A stretch of 64,000 bases of DNA, from the NCBI GenBank assembly GCA_002457215.1, contig NTJZ01000004.1:124001-188000 (forward strand), read 5' to 3'. Position numbers and translations under genes: made by a program. Shown piece after piece: positions 28,135-38,524 of the stretch. The notes under the pieces were generated by a model. It saw nothing but the letters and a program-made list of their open reading frames with translations, was not told the DNA's origin and did no database searches. This stretch comes from OM182 bacterium MED-G28. Lineage in GTDB: Bacteria > Pseudomonadota > Gammaproteobacteria > Pseudomonadales > Pseudohongiellaceae. Positions within the stretch are counted from its first letter, which is position 1. Each line of letters opens with the position of its first letter.

Positions 28135-28782
28135 TTAAGAACTAAGTGGCCAACCACCCAGTTCTTTCCATTTGTTTACGATTCCACAGAATAATTCTGC
28201 AGTTTTCTCCGCATCATAGCGAGCAGAGTGAGCTTCTTTATCGTCGAATTCGATTCCAGCTGTTGTGCATGCCCTTGAGAGTACGGTTTGACCATAGGCT
28301 AATCCACTAAGGCTGGCTGTATCGAAGGACGAGAAGGGGTGAAAAGGATTTCGTTTGAGATTGTGCCGTTCGCTGGCCGCGGTAATAAAGCCATGATCGA
28401 AATGAGCGTTATGCCCAACTAGAATGGCACGTTTGCAATTACTACCTTTCATCGCATCCCGTATTATTTTGAACATTGTTTGAAAGACTTCTTTTTCGGG
28501 TCGGGCAACCCGCAAAGGATGAAATGGGTCAATGCCAGTGAATTTTAATGCGGCTTCTTCTATATTAGCGCCTTCGAAAGGAATTACGCGATGAAAGTAG
28601 GATTGTTCAATTCCAAGAACGCCTTGATTGTCCATGGCAAGGATATAGGCAGCAATCTCTAATATTGCATCAGTTTTGGCATTGAACCCTCCAGTTTCTA
28701 TATCAACCACGACAGGTAGGTAAGTGCGAAAGCGTTCTGCCAACAAAGAATTCGGTGACGGTTCTGAGTCGATCAGGTCCAT
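28135..28782 (-). CDS. rnt: Ribonuclease T
   Basis: 3'-to-5' exoribonuclease that trims tRNA and other stable RNA ends. DEDDh-type site: [10 protein letters not shown] (Asp27, Glu29), [11 protein letters not shown] and the C-terminal [10 protein letters not shown] with the catalytic histidine and aspartate. The [17 protein letters not shown] segment is also typical. 215 aa equals the E. coli length closely. It starts eight bases after the pyrC stop on the same strand, so pyrC-rnt form a transcription unit, as in Pseudomonas. Confidence 0.95.
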   Translation of the reverse strand: MDLIDSEPSPNSLLAERFRTYLPVVVDIETGGFNAKTDAILEIAAYILAMDNQGVLGIEQSYFHRVIPFEGANIEEAALKFTGIDPFHPLRVARPEKEVFQTMFKIIRDAMKGSNCKRAILVGHNAHFDHGFITAASERHNLKRNPFHPFSSFDTASLSGLAYGQTVLSRACTTAGIEFDDKEAHSARYDAEKTAELFCGIVNKWKELGGWPLSS

Positions 28783-28790
28783 TATATTTG

Positions 28791-29834
28791 TTAATCCTTA
28801 TTAATCTGCCAGGCGATCGTCTGCCCCTCTCGAATGGGGACGACAACGCTATCATCTAGCATAAAATTCTCAGGCATGGTCCACGTTGATTTGATCAAGG
28901 ATACCTTGTCTTTATTACGTGGCAATTGATAGAAATCAGCACCATAAAAACTAGCAAATGCTTCTAATTTATCAAGGGCACCATGGTTATCAAAAAATTC
29001 AGTATAGAGCTCTATCGCAGCTGGAGCCGAGTAAATGCCAGCACAACCACAATCAGTTTCCTTGTTTGATCTGCTGTGAGGCGCGGAATCAGTCCCCAGA
29101 AAAAATTTCGGACTACCACTAAGGGCTGCACTAATTAGAGCTTGCTGATGAATGCTTCGCTTTAAAATAGGTAAACAATAAAAATGCGGCCTGACCCCTC
29201 CGGCCAAAAGGTCATTTCTGTTATATAGTAAATGATGAATTGTTATAGTTGCAGCGACATTGTCTGATTGGCTTTTTACAAACTCGACCGCGTCCTGGGT
29301 TGTAATATGTTCGAATACGATCTTGAGTGCAGGGTATTTGCACAATAATGGTTCGAGAATGGACTCTATAAAGACCCGTTCTCTATCGAAAATATCAATT
29401 TCTGTGTCAGTTACTTCCCCGTGGATTAAAAGCGGTATGCCTAATTCTTCCATTTTTGCGATAGCTGGATAAACGTTTTCTATGTTTGTAACACCGTTGT
29501 CTGAATTAGTTGTGGCTCCGGCAGGATAGTACTTCACAGCTAAGACGCTCTCTTCGTTTTTAATTTTGGTAATTTCTTGGACTAACAGAGTGTCCGTCAG
29601 GTAGAGCGTCATTAGGGGTTTGAAGGCGGAACCCTCAGGAACGGCGAGGAGTATTCGGTCACGATATCTAAGTGCCTCCGCAACGGAAATGACAGGAGGG
29701 TTCAAGTTTGGCATAACAATAGCTCGGCCAAATACTCGCGCGGTGTGGGGTACTGTAGTTTGTAAGGCAGTCGCATCGCGTAGGTGAATATGCCAATCAT
29801 CTGGACGCGTGATACTTATAGAATCAGAGCTCAT
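28791..29834 (-). CDS. pyrC: Dihydroorotase
   Basis: Third step of pyrimidine synthesis: carbamoylaspartate to dihydroorotate, zinc dependent. Metal motif DDWHIHLRD at the N-terminus, carboxylated lysine region [14 protein letters not shown], then [22 protein letters not shown] and [14 protein letters not shown]. 347 aa matches the E. coli class II form (348 aa). Probably cotranscribed with rnt. Confidence 0.96.
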   Translation of the reverse strand: MSSDSISITRPDDWHIHLRDATALQTTVPHTARVFGRAIVMPNLNPPVISVAEALRYRDRILLAVPEGSAFKPLMTLYLTDTLLVQEITKIKNEESVLAVKYYPAGATTNSDNGVTNIENVYPAIAKMEELGIPLLIHGEVTDTEIDIFDRERVFIESILEPLLCKYPALKIVFEHITTQDAVEFVKSQSDNVAATITIHHLLYNRNDLLAGGVRPHFYCLPILKRSIHQQALISAALSGSPKFFLGTDSAPHSRSNKETDCGCAGIYSAPAAIELYTEFFDNHGALDKLEAFASFYGADFYQLPRNKDKVSLIKSTWTMPENFMLDDSVVVPIREGQTIAWQINKD

Positions 29835-30216
29835 GAGTGAAATACTGTAAGTCGAATTTATTCTATTGTAGCTGAATAAAGTAGTGAGCTGAAATTCCGA
29901 ATTAACTTATCTCGGAAACCCTATTTTTTCTTTTTATTGGAGTTGATTAGGAGTCGGAGGGGCAACGATAGAATCAGCTTTATGAAAATGATTAAAAGAA
30001 GTGACTTTAGATTGATTAACTATGAGGGTTTTAAGCAGGAGATCTTCCTTTTCTTTGGTTTATCGTCATAGTTCCCTGGTTTCATCGGCGTATTATCGAC
30101 TTCCCTAGCTGTGATGCTAAAATACGTCTTCTTTTTTGCTAGTGTCAACCTTGTAACTGGTTGAATTGTAATGAACCTCTGTCAAACGTCTCTTATTCGG
30201 ATTTTGGAGTAAACCC
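29835..30216. other. Intergenic region between divergent pyrC and argG
   Basis: 382 bases. It should hold promoters for both genes. The argG start is preceded by TTTTGGAG at a good distance. No ArgR box with correct spacing and no RNA gene was recognised. Confidence 0.5.
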
Positions 30217-31440
30217 ATGTCAAGGGGATATAAAGGGATAAACAAAGTTGTGCTCGCATATTCTGGTGGGCTTGACACTTCTGTCATTGCGAAATGGCTA
30301 CAGCAAACCTATGACTGTGAGGTAGTGACGTTTACCGCTGATATTGGTCAAGGCAAAGAGGTTGAGCCAGCGCGCAGCAAAGCTAAAGCTATGGGGATAA
30401 AAGAAATCTTCATTGAAGATCTTTGCGAAGAGTTCGTTCGCGATTATGTCAACCCTATGTTCAGAGCGAATGCTTTGTACGAAGGGGAATATTTACTTGG
30501 TACTTCCATAGCTCGGCCCTTAATAGCTAAGCGGTTGGTGGAAATCGCTTCTGAAACTGGAGCCGATGCAATAGCCCATGGTGCTACCGGGAAAGGTAAT
30601 GATCAAGTCCGGTTTGAATTAGGAGCCTATGCACTTAGCCCTTCGATCCAGGTCATAGCTCCATGGAGAGAATGGAACTTAAATTCACGTGATCGATTAC
30701 TTGATTATTGTGATAAGCATGGAATCTCGGTCGAGAATAGACTTGGTAGCAAATCACCTTATTCAACGGACGCTAATCTTTTACACATTTCTTATGAGGG
30801 TGACGTACTGGAAAATCCCGCCGATGAGCCAGAAGAGCCGATGTGGTTGTGGACGGTCTCTCCAGAAACGGCTCCTGATATAGCCACGTACCTTGAGCTG
30901 GATTATGAAAAGGGCGATATCGTCGGCATCGATGGACATAGAATGTCGCCGGCGAGTGTGCTCAGGCATCTCAATAAAGTAGCAGGCGCTAATGGCATTG
31001 GTCGCGCTGACATAGTCGAGAACCGATATGTAGGAATGAAGTCTCGTGGTTGTTATGAAACTCCCGGAGGAACGGTCATGTTGAAAGCCCATCGCGCCAT
31101 AGAATCTGTGACCTTAGATCGAGAATTAGCCCATCTTAAAGATGACCTTATGCCTCGTTATGCATCCTTGGTTTACAACGGTTATTGGTGGTCTCCTGAA
31201 CGTTTGGCGATTCAATCATTGGTAGATAATTCGCAGCAATACGTTAATGGTAAAGTGCGACTTAAGCTCTATAAAGGCAATGTCATTGTGATTGGTCGAG
31301 AGTCTAATGACTCTCTGTTTGACGAAGATGTTGCTACTTTCGAAGACGACGCTGGTGCGTATGATCAGGCCGATGCGACAGGTTTTATTAAGCTGAATGC
31401 ACTGCGTTTGCGAATAGCGGCGCAGAAGGGTCGAAAGTAG
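30217..31440 (+). CDS. argG: Argininosuccinate synthase
   Basis: Condenses citrulline and aspartate using ATP to give argininosuccinate. The ATP pyrophosphatase P-loop is [16 protein letters not shown] near the N-terminus; [15 protein letters not shown] and the citrulline/aspartate-binding [17 protein letters not shown] segment follow. 407 aa is the normal type-1 length. GGAG seven bases before the ATG supports the start. Monocistronic and convergent with nth. Confidence 0.96.
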   Translation: MSRGYKGINKVVLAYSGGLDTSVIAKWLQQTYDCEVVTFTADIGQGKEVEPARSKAKAMGIKEIFIEDLCEEFVRDYVNPMFRANALYEGEYLLGTSIARPLIAKRLVEIASETGADAIAHGATGKGNDQVRFELGAYALSPSIQVIAPWREWNLNSRDRLLDYCDKHGISVENRLGSKSPYSTDANLLHISYEGDVLENPADEPEEPMWLWTVSPETAPDIATYLELDYEKGDIVGIDGHRMSPASVLRHLNKVAGANGIGRADIVENRYVGMKSRGCYETPGGTVMLKAHRAIESVTLDRELAHLKDDLMPRYASLVYNGYWWSPERLAIQSLVDNSQQYVNGKVRLKLYKGNVIVIGRESNDSLFDEDVATFEDDAGAYDQADATGFIKLNALRLRIAAQKGRK

Positions 31441-31551
31441 ATTTCTAAGCCATTTGCAGGTTCGAGGATTAATGAGGGAATTAGATGCGATTTTCGGTGT
31501 TCTTGGTCCAGGCTTCTTGTCATCCTCCTCAATAGTTTTAGTGTTTAATCC

Positions 31552-32187
31552 CTAATCAATAGTCTTTTTTTTATATTCGCAAAGATCTTCGATCGTACAT
31601 GAGCCGCAGCGAGGTCTGCGCGCAAGACAAGTATAACGGCCATGCAGAATCAACCAGTGATGAGCATCCAAGAGAAATTCGTCCGGGACAAATTTTAGTA
31701 ACTTCTTCTCTACTTCAATAACATTTTTGCCGGGTGCAATCGCACTTCGATTCGAGACTCTGAAAATATGTGTATCCACGGCCATCGCTACCTGCCTGAA
31801 GGCTGTATTTAGGACTACGTTAGCTGTTTTTCTGCCAACACCTGGTAGAGCTTCTAAAGCTTCGCGATTATCAGGTACTTGGGATTTGTGGTTTTTTATC
31901 AACAACTTGCAAGTCTTAACAACATTCTCTGCCTTAGTATTAAATAAGCCGATGGTCTTGATATATGTTTTTAAGCCCGCTGTGCCCAATGCAGCTATTT
32001 TTTCCGGGGTGTCGGCGACTTTGTAGAGTGCATCAGTCGCCTTGTTTACGCTCACATCTGTCGCCTGTGCTGACAGAATGACGGAGATTAGTAATTCAAA
32101 GGTATTCTTGAATTTTAACTCTGTCGTGGGTATGGGGTTAGCGGCACGCCAGCGCTCAAATATTTCCTGTCTCTTTAGTTTGTTCAT
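31552..32187 (-). CDS. nth: Endonuclease III
   Basis: DNA glycosylase/AP lyase that removes oxidised pyrimidines. Helix-hairpin-helix LPGVGRKTANVV carries the catalytic Lys120, and VDTHIFRVSNR carries Asp138, the same positions as in E. coli. The [4Fe-4S] ligands are Cys187, 194, 197 and 203 (CLARRPRCGSCTIEDLC). 211 aa equals E. coli Nth. In Pseudomonas nth follows the rnf operon; no rnf gene is in this window. Confidence 0.96.
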   Translation of the reverse strand: MNKLKRQEIFERWRAANPIPTTELKFKNTFELLISVILSAQATDVSVNKATDALYKVADTPEKIAALGTAGLKTYIKTIGLFNTKAENVVKTCKLLIKNHKSQVPDNREALEALPGVGRKTANVVLNTAFRQVAMAVDTHIFRVSNRSAIAPGKNVIEVEKKLLKFVPDEFLLDAHHWLILHGRYTCLARRPRCGSCTIEDLCEYKKKTID

Positions 32188-32680
32188 GGCTTTCCCGTGA
32201 AGCGGGCTCGTTTTGCGAGCTATGTTGGACTCTTTATGTCTAGAGTTAAAAATTTGTGATCGATATGATTCTTTGCTGCAAATAGTAAACCCATAATTAA
32301 CAAGACTCCTTGTTGTAGTGGTACGAAATTAGAATTTCACCCCCTGATTCATTAATTACGAGCGTCATGTTCGCAGGGACTAATAACCAACGAAAAAGAA
32401 CAAGGTTAATCATTGACACCGAAAAATAGAACTACAAAACTCTTTATTCAAAATTCTGTTGCACTTTGAAAGCGAATGAAGTTGGCGAAGAATGATGAGG
32501 CACCGAGAAATTGTATCAGAGCGACATTATTGACTAAGACTAGGGTGACAGTGATACCTATTAGGTTAGTCAATGGTTTAAGCGTCTCCAGCCTGTCGGG
32601 ATAAGGTTGTCAGGCTGAATTTTAGCACGGTTATTTTTAACGCAATAAACCGTGCTCAGGAATATGGTGTTTTACAGTTT
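32188..32680. other. Intergenic region with hairpins at both ends
   Basis: 493 bases between nth (start) and the protease gene (stop), both minus strand. A GCTCG/CGAGC hairpin at 32206-32220 lies in the nth leader. Two tandem hairpins at 32589-32656 lie just past the protease stop and are listed separately. No gene was recognised. Confidence 0.5.
32589..32656. repeat. Two tandem hairpins downstream of the protease gene
   Basis: CAGCCTG (32589-32595) pairs with CAGGCTG (32611-32617); then AGCACGGTT (32624-32632) pairs with AACCGTGCT (32648-32656). Neither is followed by a clean T run on the minus strand, so they are not classical intrinsic terminators, though they may protect or end the protease transcript. 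Confidence 0.5.
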
Positions 32681-34204
32681 CTATTCTGGAAACAAGCCAG
32701 TTGAAAAGGCGGCAGGGATCCGATATTGAGCTAGGATTTCAGCCTCACTGGATATGGCCGCCCGGTGGTTTATAACCATTTGGTAGCCATTCTTGTTTTC
32801 TAATACGATATTTTCCTGTGTATTGTTTCTCACGATTTGAGAGAAATGTTCGAAATCTCGAATTTGCTCTCCGTTGACGTCATCGACAATCCAATTCCGC
32901 CAGTCGTGATAACCCAAATTTACATCAGCAGCCAAGACTTGCAGGGCTACAACAACTTCGTGTTTTTCTGGTGAAACCCATTCGTTGCGAGCTTGCAAAA
33001 GCGTTACTGGTGCGGATCTACCCCAGTCATTGCCCCAACGCTTAATGAGATTCATATTAAGTGGGACAAATAAAACGCCGCCGTAGATATAATACTTAGG
33101 AATTTGATCAAATTGTTCGCCTTTGACTAAGCTGTAACTTTCAGGAGGTGCATCGGCCTTAATTTTTGCTACAGCCTCTTTGCCGTTGCGGGAATAAGTG
33201 ACTAACACCTCATCACCAATATGATGCATGTCGATTGCATGCTTATAATCTGTTAGTACGTCGTCCGAAAGTTGAATGGTTCCATCTTCAGCGATATCAA
33301 AATTATCAATTTTCATGATGACATCATTTTCTTCGAAAGTACCATCGGTAGGGGATCCGTCGAATACTTTTATTATCAATACACCATTTTGATTCTTTCT
33401 TAAACCATAAGCCGCTTTTGCAGAGGGGCTGTCCAATGTTTGAGTGCGAAACCCCAAATCTGGAAACCCATCGTATACACTATCTTCACTGTCTTTGAGT
33501 ACATGTCGGATAATGCTAGGGGGAACAAAATAGCCCAAGTTCTCGGCTCGCCCGCCGCTATTTGCCTGCATCACTACACCGACAATCTGTTGATCTACAA
33601 TGACGGGTCCTCCACTATTACCTGGATTTATCGCCGCATCAATTTGTCCAGCTAATAAATATGCCCCGGCATGGGCATAAATTTGCTGCTCAACACGGGA
33701 CAAAATTCCTTTGGTAATGCTTAAGGTTTTGCCGCCAATGGGGTAGCCGTAAACAGATACCTCCTGCAGTGGGTCGGGCAATTTGCCTATCGACAGCGAT
33801 TTTAAGTCGCTGAAAAATCCTGGTTCATCTACTGTTATGATTGCAAGATCGGCCTCGTGTGATACGAAAACAACCCGCGCCTGATAACGTTGTGGGTCGT
33901 TGTGTTTTTGTGCTTGGACATAACTGGCGTTGGCAACAACATGGGCGTTGGTAAGGATCTTATTGCCTTCAATAACAGAGCCTGACCCGCTGCTTTGGCG
34001 GGGTGTAAGTAGGCGCCAAGGAGTAAAATAATCAGGCGCTGCCTGCGTGGTGTAGATTTTTATCACTGAGTCTTCAATGGCACTTAATTCGTTATTTTGT
34101 GCAGAAGCAGAAGTGCTAATGCTGCAGGCCACAACGCTGAGGAAAAACAAAATTAAACGAATGTTGATTGAGCTAATGAGAGTTCTGCTCTGCGAGAAAA
34201 TCAT
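32681..34204 (-). CDS. Periplasmic Deg-type serine protease with PDZ-like C-terminus
   Basis: Envelope trypsin-like (S1C) protease. An N-terminal signal sequence ends near SISTSASAQ. The catalytic triad is His88 (LTNAHVV), Asp119 (HEADLAIIT) and Ser197 (INPGNSGGPV). After the protease domain (about 65-250) comes a PDZ domain (VLIIKVFDGSPTDG, ENDVIMKIDN) and a second PDZ-like region near 420-480 (WRNWIVDDVNGEQIRDFEHF). The architecture recalls the plant Deg9/Deg2-like group more than classic DegP, by general layout only. 507 aa. Standalone gene upstream of nth and downstream of metG on the same strand. Confidence 0.85.
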   Translation of the reverse strand: MIFSQSRTLISSINIRLILFFLSVVACSISTSASAQNNELSAIEDSVIKIYTTQAAPDYFTPWRLLTPRQSSGSGSVIEGNKILTNAHVVANASYVQAQKHNDPQRYQARVVFVSHEADLAIITVDEPGFFSDLKSLSIGKLPDPLQEVSVYGYPIGGKTLSITKGILSRVEQQIYAHAGAYLLAGQIDAAINPGNSGGPVIVDQQIVGVVMQANSGGRAENLGYFVPPSIIRHVLKDSEDSVYDGFPDLGFRTQTLDSPSAKAAYGLRKNQNGVLIIKVFDGSPTDGTFEENDVIMKIDNFDIAEDGTIQLSDDVLTDYKHAIDMHHIGDEVLVTYSRNGKEAVAKIKADAPPESYSLVKGEQFDQIPKYYIYGGVLFVPLNMNLIKRWGNDWGRSAPVTLLQARNEWVSPEKHEVVVALQVLAADVNLGYHDWRNWIVDDVNGEQIRDFEHFSQIVRNNTQENIVLENKNGYQMVINHRAAISSEAEILAQYRIPAAFSTGLFPE

Positions 34205-34381
34205 AGAATCCTAAACCTTGTTAGTAGTAATAAAGTGTTCTAAATCGCTGTGGGCACAAGCTTATTACTTTAGTTAAAATATCGCTAGCGCGGCCGAGAA
34301 TGAACTTCAAAAAAACTGAGCTGATACATTATATTATTGTGTGCGGGAATCATCGTTAACTAATTTAGGTAAAAATACCAC

Positions 34382-34442
34382 CCCCTATCGTACTTTATTG
34401 CGCTGTACTTACACGGAGAGCTTATGGATAGGGGATGTAAGT
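34382..34442. repeat. Interleaved inverted repeats with pseudoknot topology
   Basis: CCCCTATC (34382-34389) is complementary to GATAGGGG (34427-34434), and ACTTACA (34407-34413) to TGTAAGT (34436-34442). The order A-B-A'-B' is that of an H-type pseudoknot with 8-bp and 7-bp stems and connecting lengths of 17, 13 and 1 bases. It lies 16 bases beyond the metG stop, in the metG 3' region and protease leader. Alternatively only one stem forms. Confidence 0.45.
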
Positions 34443-34457
34443 GTGTCGAATGCAAAC

Positions 34458-36524
34458 TCATGTAATGCGCATACCTGGTTGGGCGCCGGCATGAGGCTCG
34501 ATTAACCAGATATCTTTACCACCAGGACCGGCAGCAAGAATCATTCCCTCTGACAGACCAAATTTCATTTTTCTAGCTTTTAAATTTGCGACTACGACAG
34601 TTAACTTGCCCACGAGCTGCTCGGGGGTATATGCGGACTTAATTCCAGAAAACACTTTACGAGTTAGCGGTGTCCCAGATTTATCTAGACCGAGATCTAA
34701 ATTTAGTTGCAAAAGCTTGTCAGCATCTTCTACGTATTCTGCGCTAATTACTTTTGCGACCCGCAGATCAACTTTAATGAAGTCATCAAACTCAATTTCA
34801 GGTTCGAATCCACTATTGTTGCTTTGCATTACTTTTTCCTCGGCTTGCTGCCCGGTTGGTTCCGACTTTGCCTGATTTTCAAATTCTTTCTGAGTCGCAG
34901 CAACCATAGCTTGTACTTTGTCACTTTCTACGCGAGTCATTAGTGGTTTGAATTTATTGATACTGTGATTCGTTAACAACGAATCGATATCAGCCCAATT
35001 GAGGGGGTCAATAGCCAAAAAAGCCTCGGCTTTTTCTGCCATAGATGGAAGTACAGGTTTTAAGTAGGCGATAAGCAACCGAAACGCGTTAATGCCGGTG
35101 GAACAAATCTTCTGTAGTTCAGCTGATTGCTTATCACCTTTTGCGATGACCCAAGGTTGTTTATCATTTATGTATTGGTTTGCTTTGTCCGCCATTGTCA
35201 TGATTAAACGAATGGCCTTGCTATATTCACGACCGTTATAGTAACCAGTTATCTCAGGTTTAGCGGCTTGAATCTCCGCCAATAATTCTGGTGCATCGAC
35301 TTTTTCTGCCAGTTTTCCTTCAAAGCCTTTGCCGATAAAGCCGGCACAGCGACTAGCAATGTTCACTACTTTGCCGACCAAATCTGAATTTACTCTTTGT
35401 GCAAAATCCTCGAGATTTAAGTCCAGGTCGTCTATTCCGTCTGAGAGTTTAGCGGCAAGAAAGTAACGCAGATACTCAGGATTCAAATGGTCGAGATAGG
35501 TGCGGGCGTTTATAAATGTACCTCTCGACTTTGACATTTTGGTTCCGTCAACCGTGAGAAAGCCATGTACATAAACCGCGGTCGGTGTTCGATAACCAGC
35601 GCTGGCTAACATTGCAGGCCAAAACAAGGTATGAAAGTTGATTATGTCTTTGCCGATGAAATGATAAACCTCAGCTTGGGAGTCTTTATTCCAATATTCA
35701 TCAAAATCATAGTCCGTTCGGTCGCAAAGATTTTGTAAACTTGCCATATAGCCAATGGGCGCATCTAGCCAAACATAGAAATACTTTCCAGGTGCATCGG
35801 GTATTTCGAAACCGAAATAGGGTGCGTCACGGCTTATGTCCCACTCCTGCAGCTCTTCATCTAGCCATTCGCTTAGTTTATTTGCTACAGAATCCTGCAA
35901 AGTGCCACTGCGGGTCCATGTTTTTAACATATCGCTGAATGCAGGTAGCGTGAAAAAGAAATGTTCAGACTCTTTTTCTATCGGTGTAGCTCCTGAAATT
36001 GAGGATTTGGGATCTATTAGTTCGGATGGGTTATAGGTTGAACCGCAAACTTCACAATTGTCACCATATTGATCTTCTGCCTTGCATTTGGGGCAGGTTC
36101 CGGTGATGTAGCGGTCGGCCAAAAATAGCTTCTTCTCTGGATCAAATAACTGCTTAATTTTGCGTCGAGAGATATGGCCATTAGCATTAATTGCCTGATA
36201 GATGGATTCAGAAAGTAGGCGATTCTCTTCTGAGTGAGTCGAGTGAAAGTTGTCGAAGCCGATTAAGAAATCAGCGAAATCTCTCTGGTGTTGCTGATTG
36301 ACCTTATCGACCAATTCTTGAGGTGTGATTTTCTGAGCCTCAGCACTAAGCATAATTGCAGTGCCATGTGCGTCATCGGCGCATACATAAATGCAATTGT
36401 GGCCTTGCAGTTTCTGCATGCGCACCCAAATGTCGGTCTGAATCACCTCCATTAAATGACCCAGATGAATATCACCATTTGCGTAGGGCAAAGCGCTGGT
36501 TACTAGTATCTTACGGTGGTCCAC
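34458..36524 (-). CDS. metG: Methionyl-tRNA synthetase
   Basis: Charges tRNA-Met. Class I signatures are HLGH at residues 20-23 and KMSKS at 329-333. The zinc knuckle is Cys144-x2-Cys147 and Cys157-x2-Cys160. The C-terminal EMAP/Trbp111-like tRNA-binding domain begins near residue 585 ([20 protein letters not shown]) and ends GMRIT after [14 protein letters not shown]. 688 aa fits the dimeric long form. In most gammaproteobacteria the mrp/apbC gene is adjacent; here it is missing. Confidence 0.96.
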   Translation of the reverse strand: MDHRKILVTSALPYANGDIHLGHLMEVIQTDIWVRMQKLQGHNCIYVCADDAHGTAIMLSAEAQKITPQELVDKVNQQHQRDFADFLIGFDNFHSTHSEENRLLSESIYQAINANGHISRRKIKQLFDPEKKLFLADRYITGTCPKCKAEDQYGDNCEVCGSTYNPSELIDPKSSISGATPIEKESEHFFFTLPAFSDMLKTWTRSGTLQDSVANKLSEWLDEELQEWDISRDAPYFGFEIPDAPGKYFYVWLDAPIGYMASLQNLCDRTDYDFDEYWNKDSQAEVYHFIGKDIINFHTLFWPAMLASAGYRTPTAVYVHGFLTVDGTKMSKSRGTFINARTYLDHLNPEYLRYFLAAKLSDGIDDLDLNLEDFAQRVNSDLVGKVVNIASRCAGFIGKGFEGKLAEKVDAPELLAEIQAAKPEITGYYNGREYSKAIRLIMTMADKANQYINDKQPWVIAKGDKQSAELQKICSTGINAFRLLIAYLKPVLPSMAEKAEAFLAIDPLNWADIDSLLTNHSINKFKPLMTRVESDKVQAMVAATQKEFENQAKSEPTGQQAEEKVMQSNNSGFEPEIEFDDFIKVDLRVAKVISAEYVEDADKLLQLNLDLGLDKSGTPLTRKVFSGIKSAYTPEQLVGKLTVVVANLKARKMKFGLSEGMILAAGPGGKDIWLIEPHAGAQPGMRIT

Positions 36525-36617
36525 ACTGCTGTCCTTGGTGAGTCAAAATTCTATCGATTAGGAATCAAAATTATTAAGTTTTGAATTGAGGGTCTGCATT
36601 AGAATTCCTGGTTTTGA

Positions 36618-36782
36618 TTAGATTTCGACCATTTCGAAATCTTCCTTACCTACCCCGCAGTCGGGACATGCCCAATCTTCAGGGACATCGTTCCAAGGAG
36701 TTCCAGGGGGGATGCCATCTTCAGGCATGCCTTGTTCTTCATTATAAATATAACCACAAACCATACATTGCCACTGCTTCAC
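36618..36782 (-). CDS. Rubredoxin
   Basis: 54-aa mononuclear iron electron carrier. Two CxxC-G motifs hold the iron: [13 protein letters not shown] and [11 protein letters not shown], with the conserved [20 protein letters not shown] between. The frame extends upstream to an ATG at 36860, but the GTG at 36782 is preceded by AAGGAGG eight bases away, giving the standard rubredoxin length, so GTG is the start. No rubredoxin reductase or alkane hydroxylase lies nearby. It sits between metG and dcd. Confidence 0.92.
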   Translation of the reverse strand: MKQWQCMVCGYIYNEEQGMPEDGIPPGTPWNDVPEDWACPDCGVGKEDFEMVEI

Positions 36783-37143
36783 CTGCGTTTCCTCCTTAGG
36801 CGTTATTTGAATCGAATCATGTCTTAGATCACAGAACGAGATTATAGCTTGATTCTGCAATTGTGATTAGCGTGAATACCTAAGTTTTTATCAAGACATC
36901 CAGTTGTATGGAGTACTTGGTCGAAGATGGGTGGCGGATCATACTGCATGAAAATGGGTTTGGGCAGTCTCTTTACCGATTAGTTTTGGAAAGCAAGGGT
37001 TCAATTTATCAGATTTGGGATCAGAGGAGAGCTGCATAGAGCCTTACTAAAGCAGAACTAATGATTAAAACAGATGATTCAGCTCTTGATAGGCTTTATT
37101 ATTTACAGTCGATGTCTGGGTCATATGGGTAAAATGAAAAGCT
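36783..37143. other. Intergenic region between rubredoxin and dcd
   Basis: 361 bases between divergent genes. It holds the rubredoxin ribosome binding site and a 43-codon open frame at 36908-37039, listed separately. No mrp/apbC sequence was recognised here, although that gene is usually found next to metG and dcd in related genomes. Confidence 0.5.
36908..37039 (+). CDS. Candidate 43-aa protein or gene fragment
   Basis: ATG to TAG frame encoding 43 residues, beginning MEYLVEDGWRIILHENG and ending QIWDQRRAA. The mixed composition (two Trp, balanced charge) looks protein-like rather than random AT-rich translation. No ribosome binding site is evident, and no family was recognised. It could be a small gene, a degraded gene piece, or chance. 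Confidence 0.25.
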   Translation: MEYLVEDGWRIILHENGFGQSLYRLVLESKGSIYQIWDQRRAA

Positions 37144-37713
37144 ATGAGTATTAAGTCTGATCGTTGGATAAAAGAAAAGGCCGTAAAAGAAGGTATGATT
37201 GAACCGTTTGAGCCAGAACAAGTTCGTTATAAAGATGGTGATAAAGTCATTTCTTATGGCACTTCTAGTTATGGCTACGATGTTCGTTGCGCCAGCGAAT
37301 TTAAAATCTTTACAAATGTACACACTACTAGTGTAGTCGACCCTAAGAATTTTGATGAGACGAGTTTTATCGCTATCGATGAACCTTTCTGCATTATTCC
37401 ACCAAACTCTTTTGCTCTTGCGCGAACTATTGAATACTTTCGTATACCGAAAGATGTTTTAACGGTATGCCTTGGGAAATCAACATATGCCCGCTGCGGA
37501 ATCATAGTAAATGTCACGCCATTAGAGCCTGAATGGGAAGGGCATGTGACATTGGAATTCTCGAATACGACGCCCTTACCCGCAAAAATTTATGCCAATG
37601 AGGGAGTTGCACAAATGCTGTTTTATCAGTCCGATGAGCAATGTGAAGTTACTTATAAACAGAGGGGCGGAAAGTATATGGGCCAAATAGGTGTAACTCC
37701 ACCAAAGGCCTAA
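37144..37713 (+). CDS. dcd: dCTP deaminase
   Basis: Converts dCTP to dUTP on the way to dTTP. The trimeric dUTPase-like fold shows [20 protein letters not shown], then [39 protein letters not shown] with the catalytic glutamate in [17 protein letters not shown]. 189 aa matches the proteobacterial enzyme. The start ATG lies within a weakly conserved upstream context. Confidence 0.95.
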   Translation: MSIKSDRWIKEKAVKEGMIEPFEPEQVRYKDGDKVISYGTSSYGYDVRCASEFKIFTNVHTTSVVDPKNFDETSFIAIDEPFCIIPPNSFALARTIEYFRIPKDVLTVCLGKSTYARCGIIVNVTPLEPEWEGHVTLEFSNTTPLPAKIYANEGVAQMLFYQSDEQCEVTYKQRGGKYMGQIGVTPPKA

Positions 37714-38524
37714 ATGAACACGAAAAGCAGGCTTAATGAGAGAAATAGAAACAGCACATATTCCTAATTAGGCCCTGCCAGATCAGCTCTTCGTTGAAAT
37801 CCGTCTTGACGGAATCAAAACTTAACCAACTTTATTAGGCAAAAATATGAACGTTTGCGATTTTGTGTCTTTTTATCCAGCATAGTCATATAGCCGTTTC
37901 GTCGCAAAGCAATCAAATTTCCTTTCGAAAAACCCCACTCAAAGAACGTCAATTAGGCTTGTGACACTATAGATATGAATCAGAATACAAGCTTTCTGGC
38001 TTGGATGTGTCACCACTTATTTTTGTTCGACTGTGTTAAAACTTTGGCGGCGGAAGGTGTAACAGTCAAGAATTTGTCGTTTTAACAGCGACAACCAGGG
38101 CACCTCTAAGCCGGCCTAATACTCAAAGTATCTATGCTGACAGGCCTAGGCCCTAAGTTATCGCTATAAACTACGAACTGGAACAAATATTGCTTATATA
38201 GATACACCGGTGCGTCCTGAGTATTTGAAAACAAGAACTCGGAATGTCGATCGAGTAACGGAGAAAGCTTGGATGCATAGCTAATGGGCTCCGGTTTTGC
38301 ATTCCTTTCGCAGCTCTAGTTGCGTGAAATTAAAGTATGAAGCTTGACTATGCAGTTAATCGTCTGAAAAGAAATTTAGTTTAGCAGCGGAAACAAAAAC
38401 GGAATTTGCGTAGGAAAAAATAAGGAGTAAGCATCTGGATGGTAATTAACAGACTTTGCGCGGCAGACAATGATATAGGGTTGAATATGATCCGCAATAA
38501 TACAATAAAACGGGATGATCAATC
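37714..38524. other. Long non-coding stretch before fliA
   Basis: 811 bases between dcd and fliA. All frames are broken by stops; the longest short frame noted is 37975-38085 (36 codons, no ribosome binding site). No RNA gene was recognised. No flhF or fleN remnant could be identified by reading, though a diverged one cannot be excluded. Confidence 0.5.

Noticed and set aside
34801-34812. GGTTCGAATCC, a tRNA T-arm-like sequence.
   Set aside because: It lies in the metG reading frame with no acceptor or anticodon stem around it.
37975-38085. 36-codon plus-strand frame before fliA.
   Set aside because: No ribosome binding site or family match; expected by chance in 811 bases.
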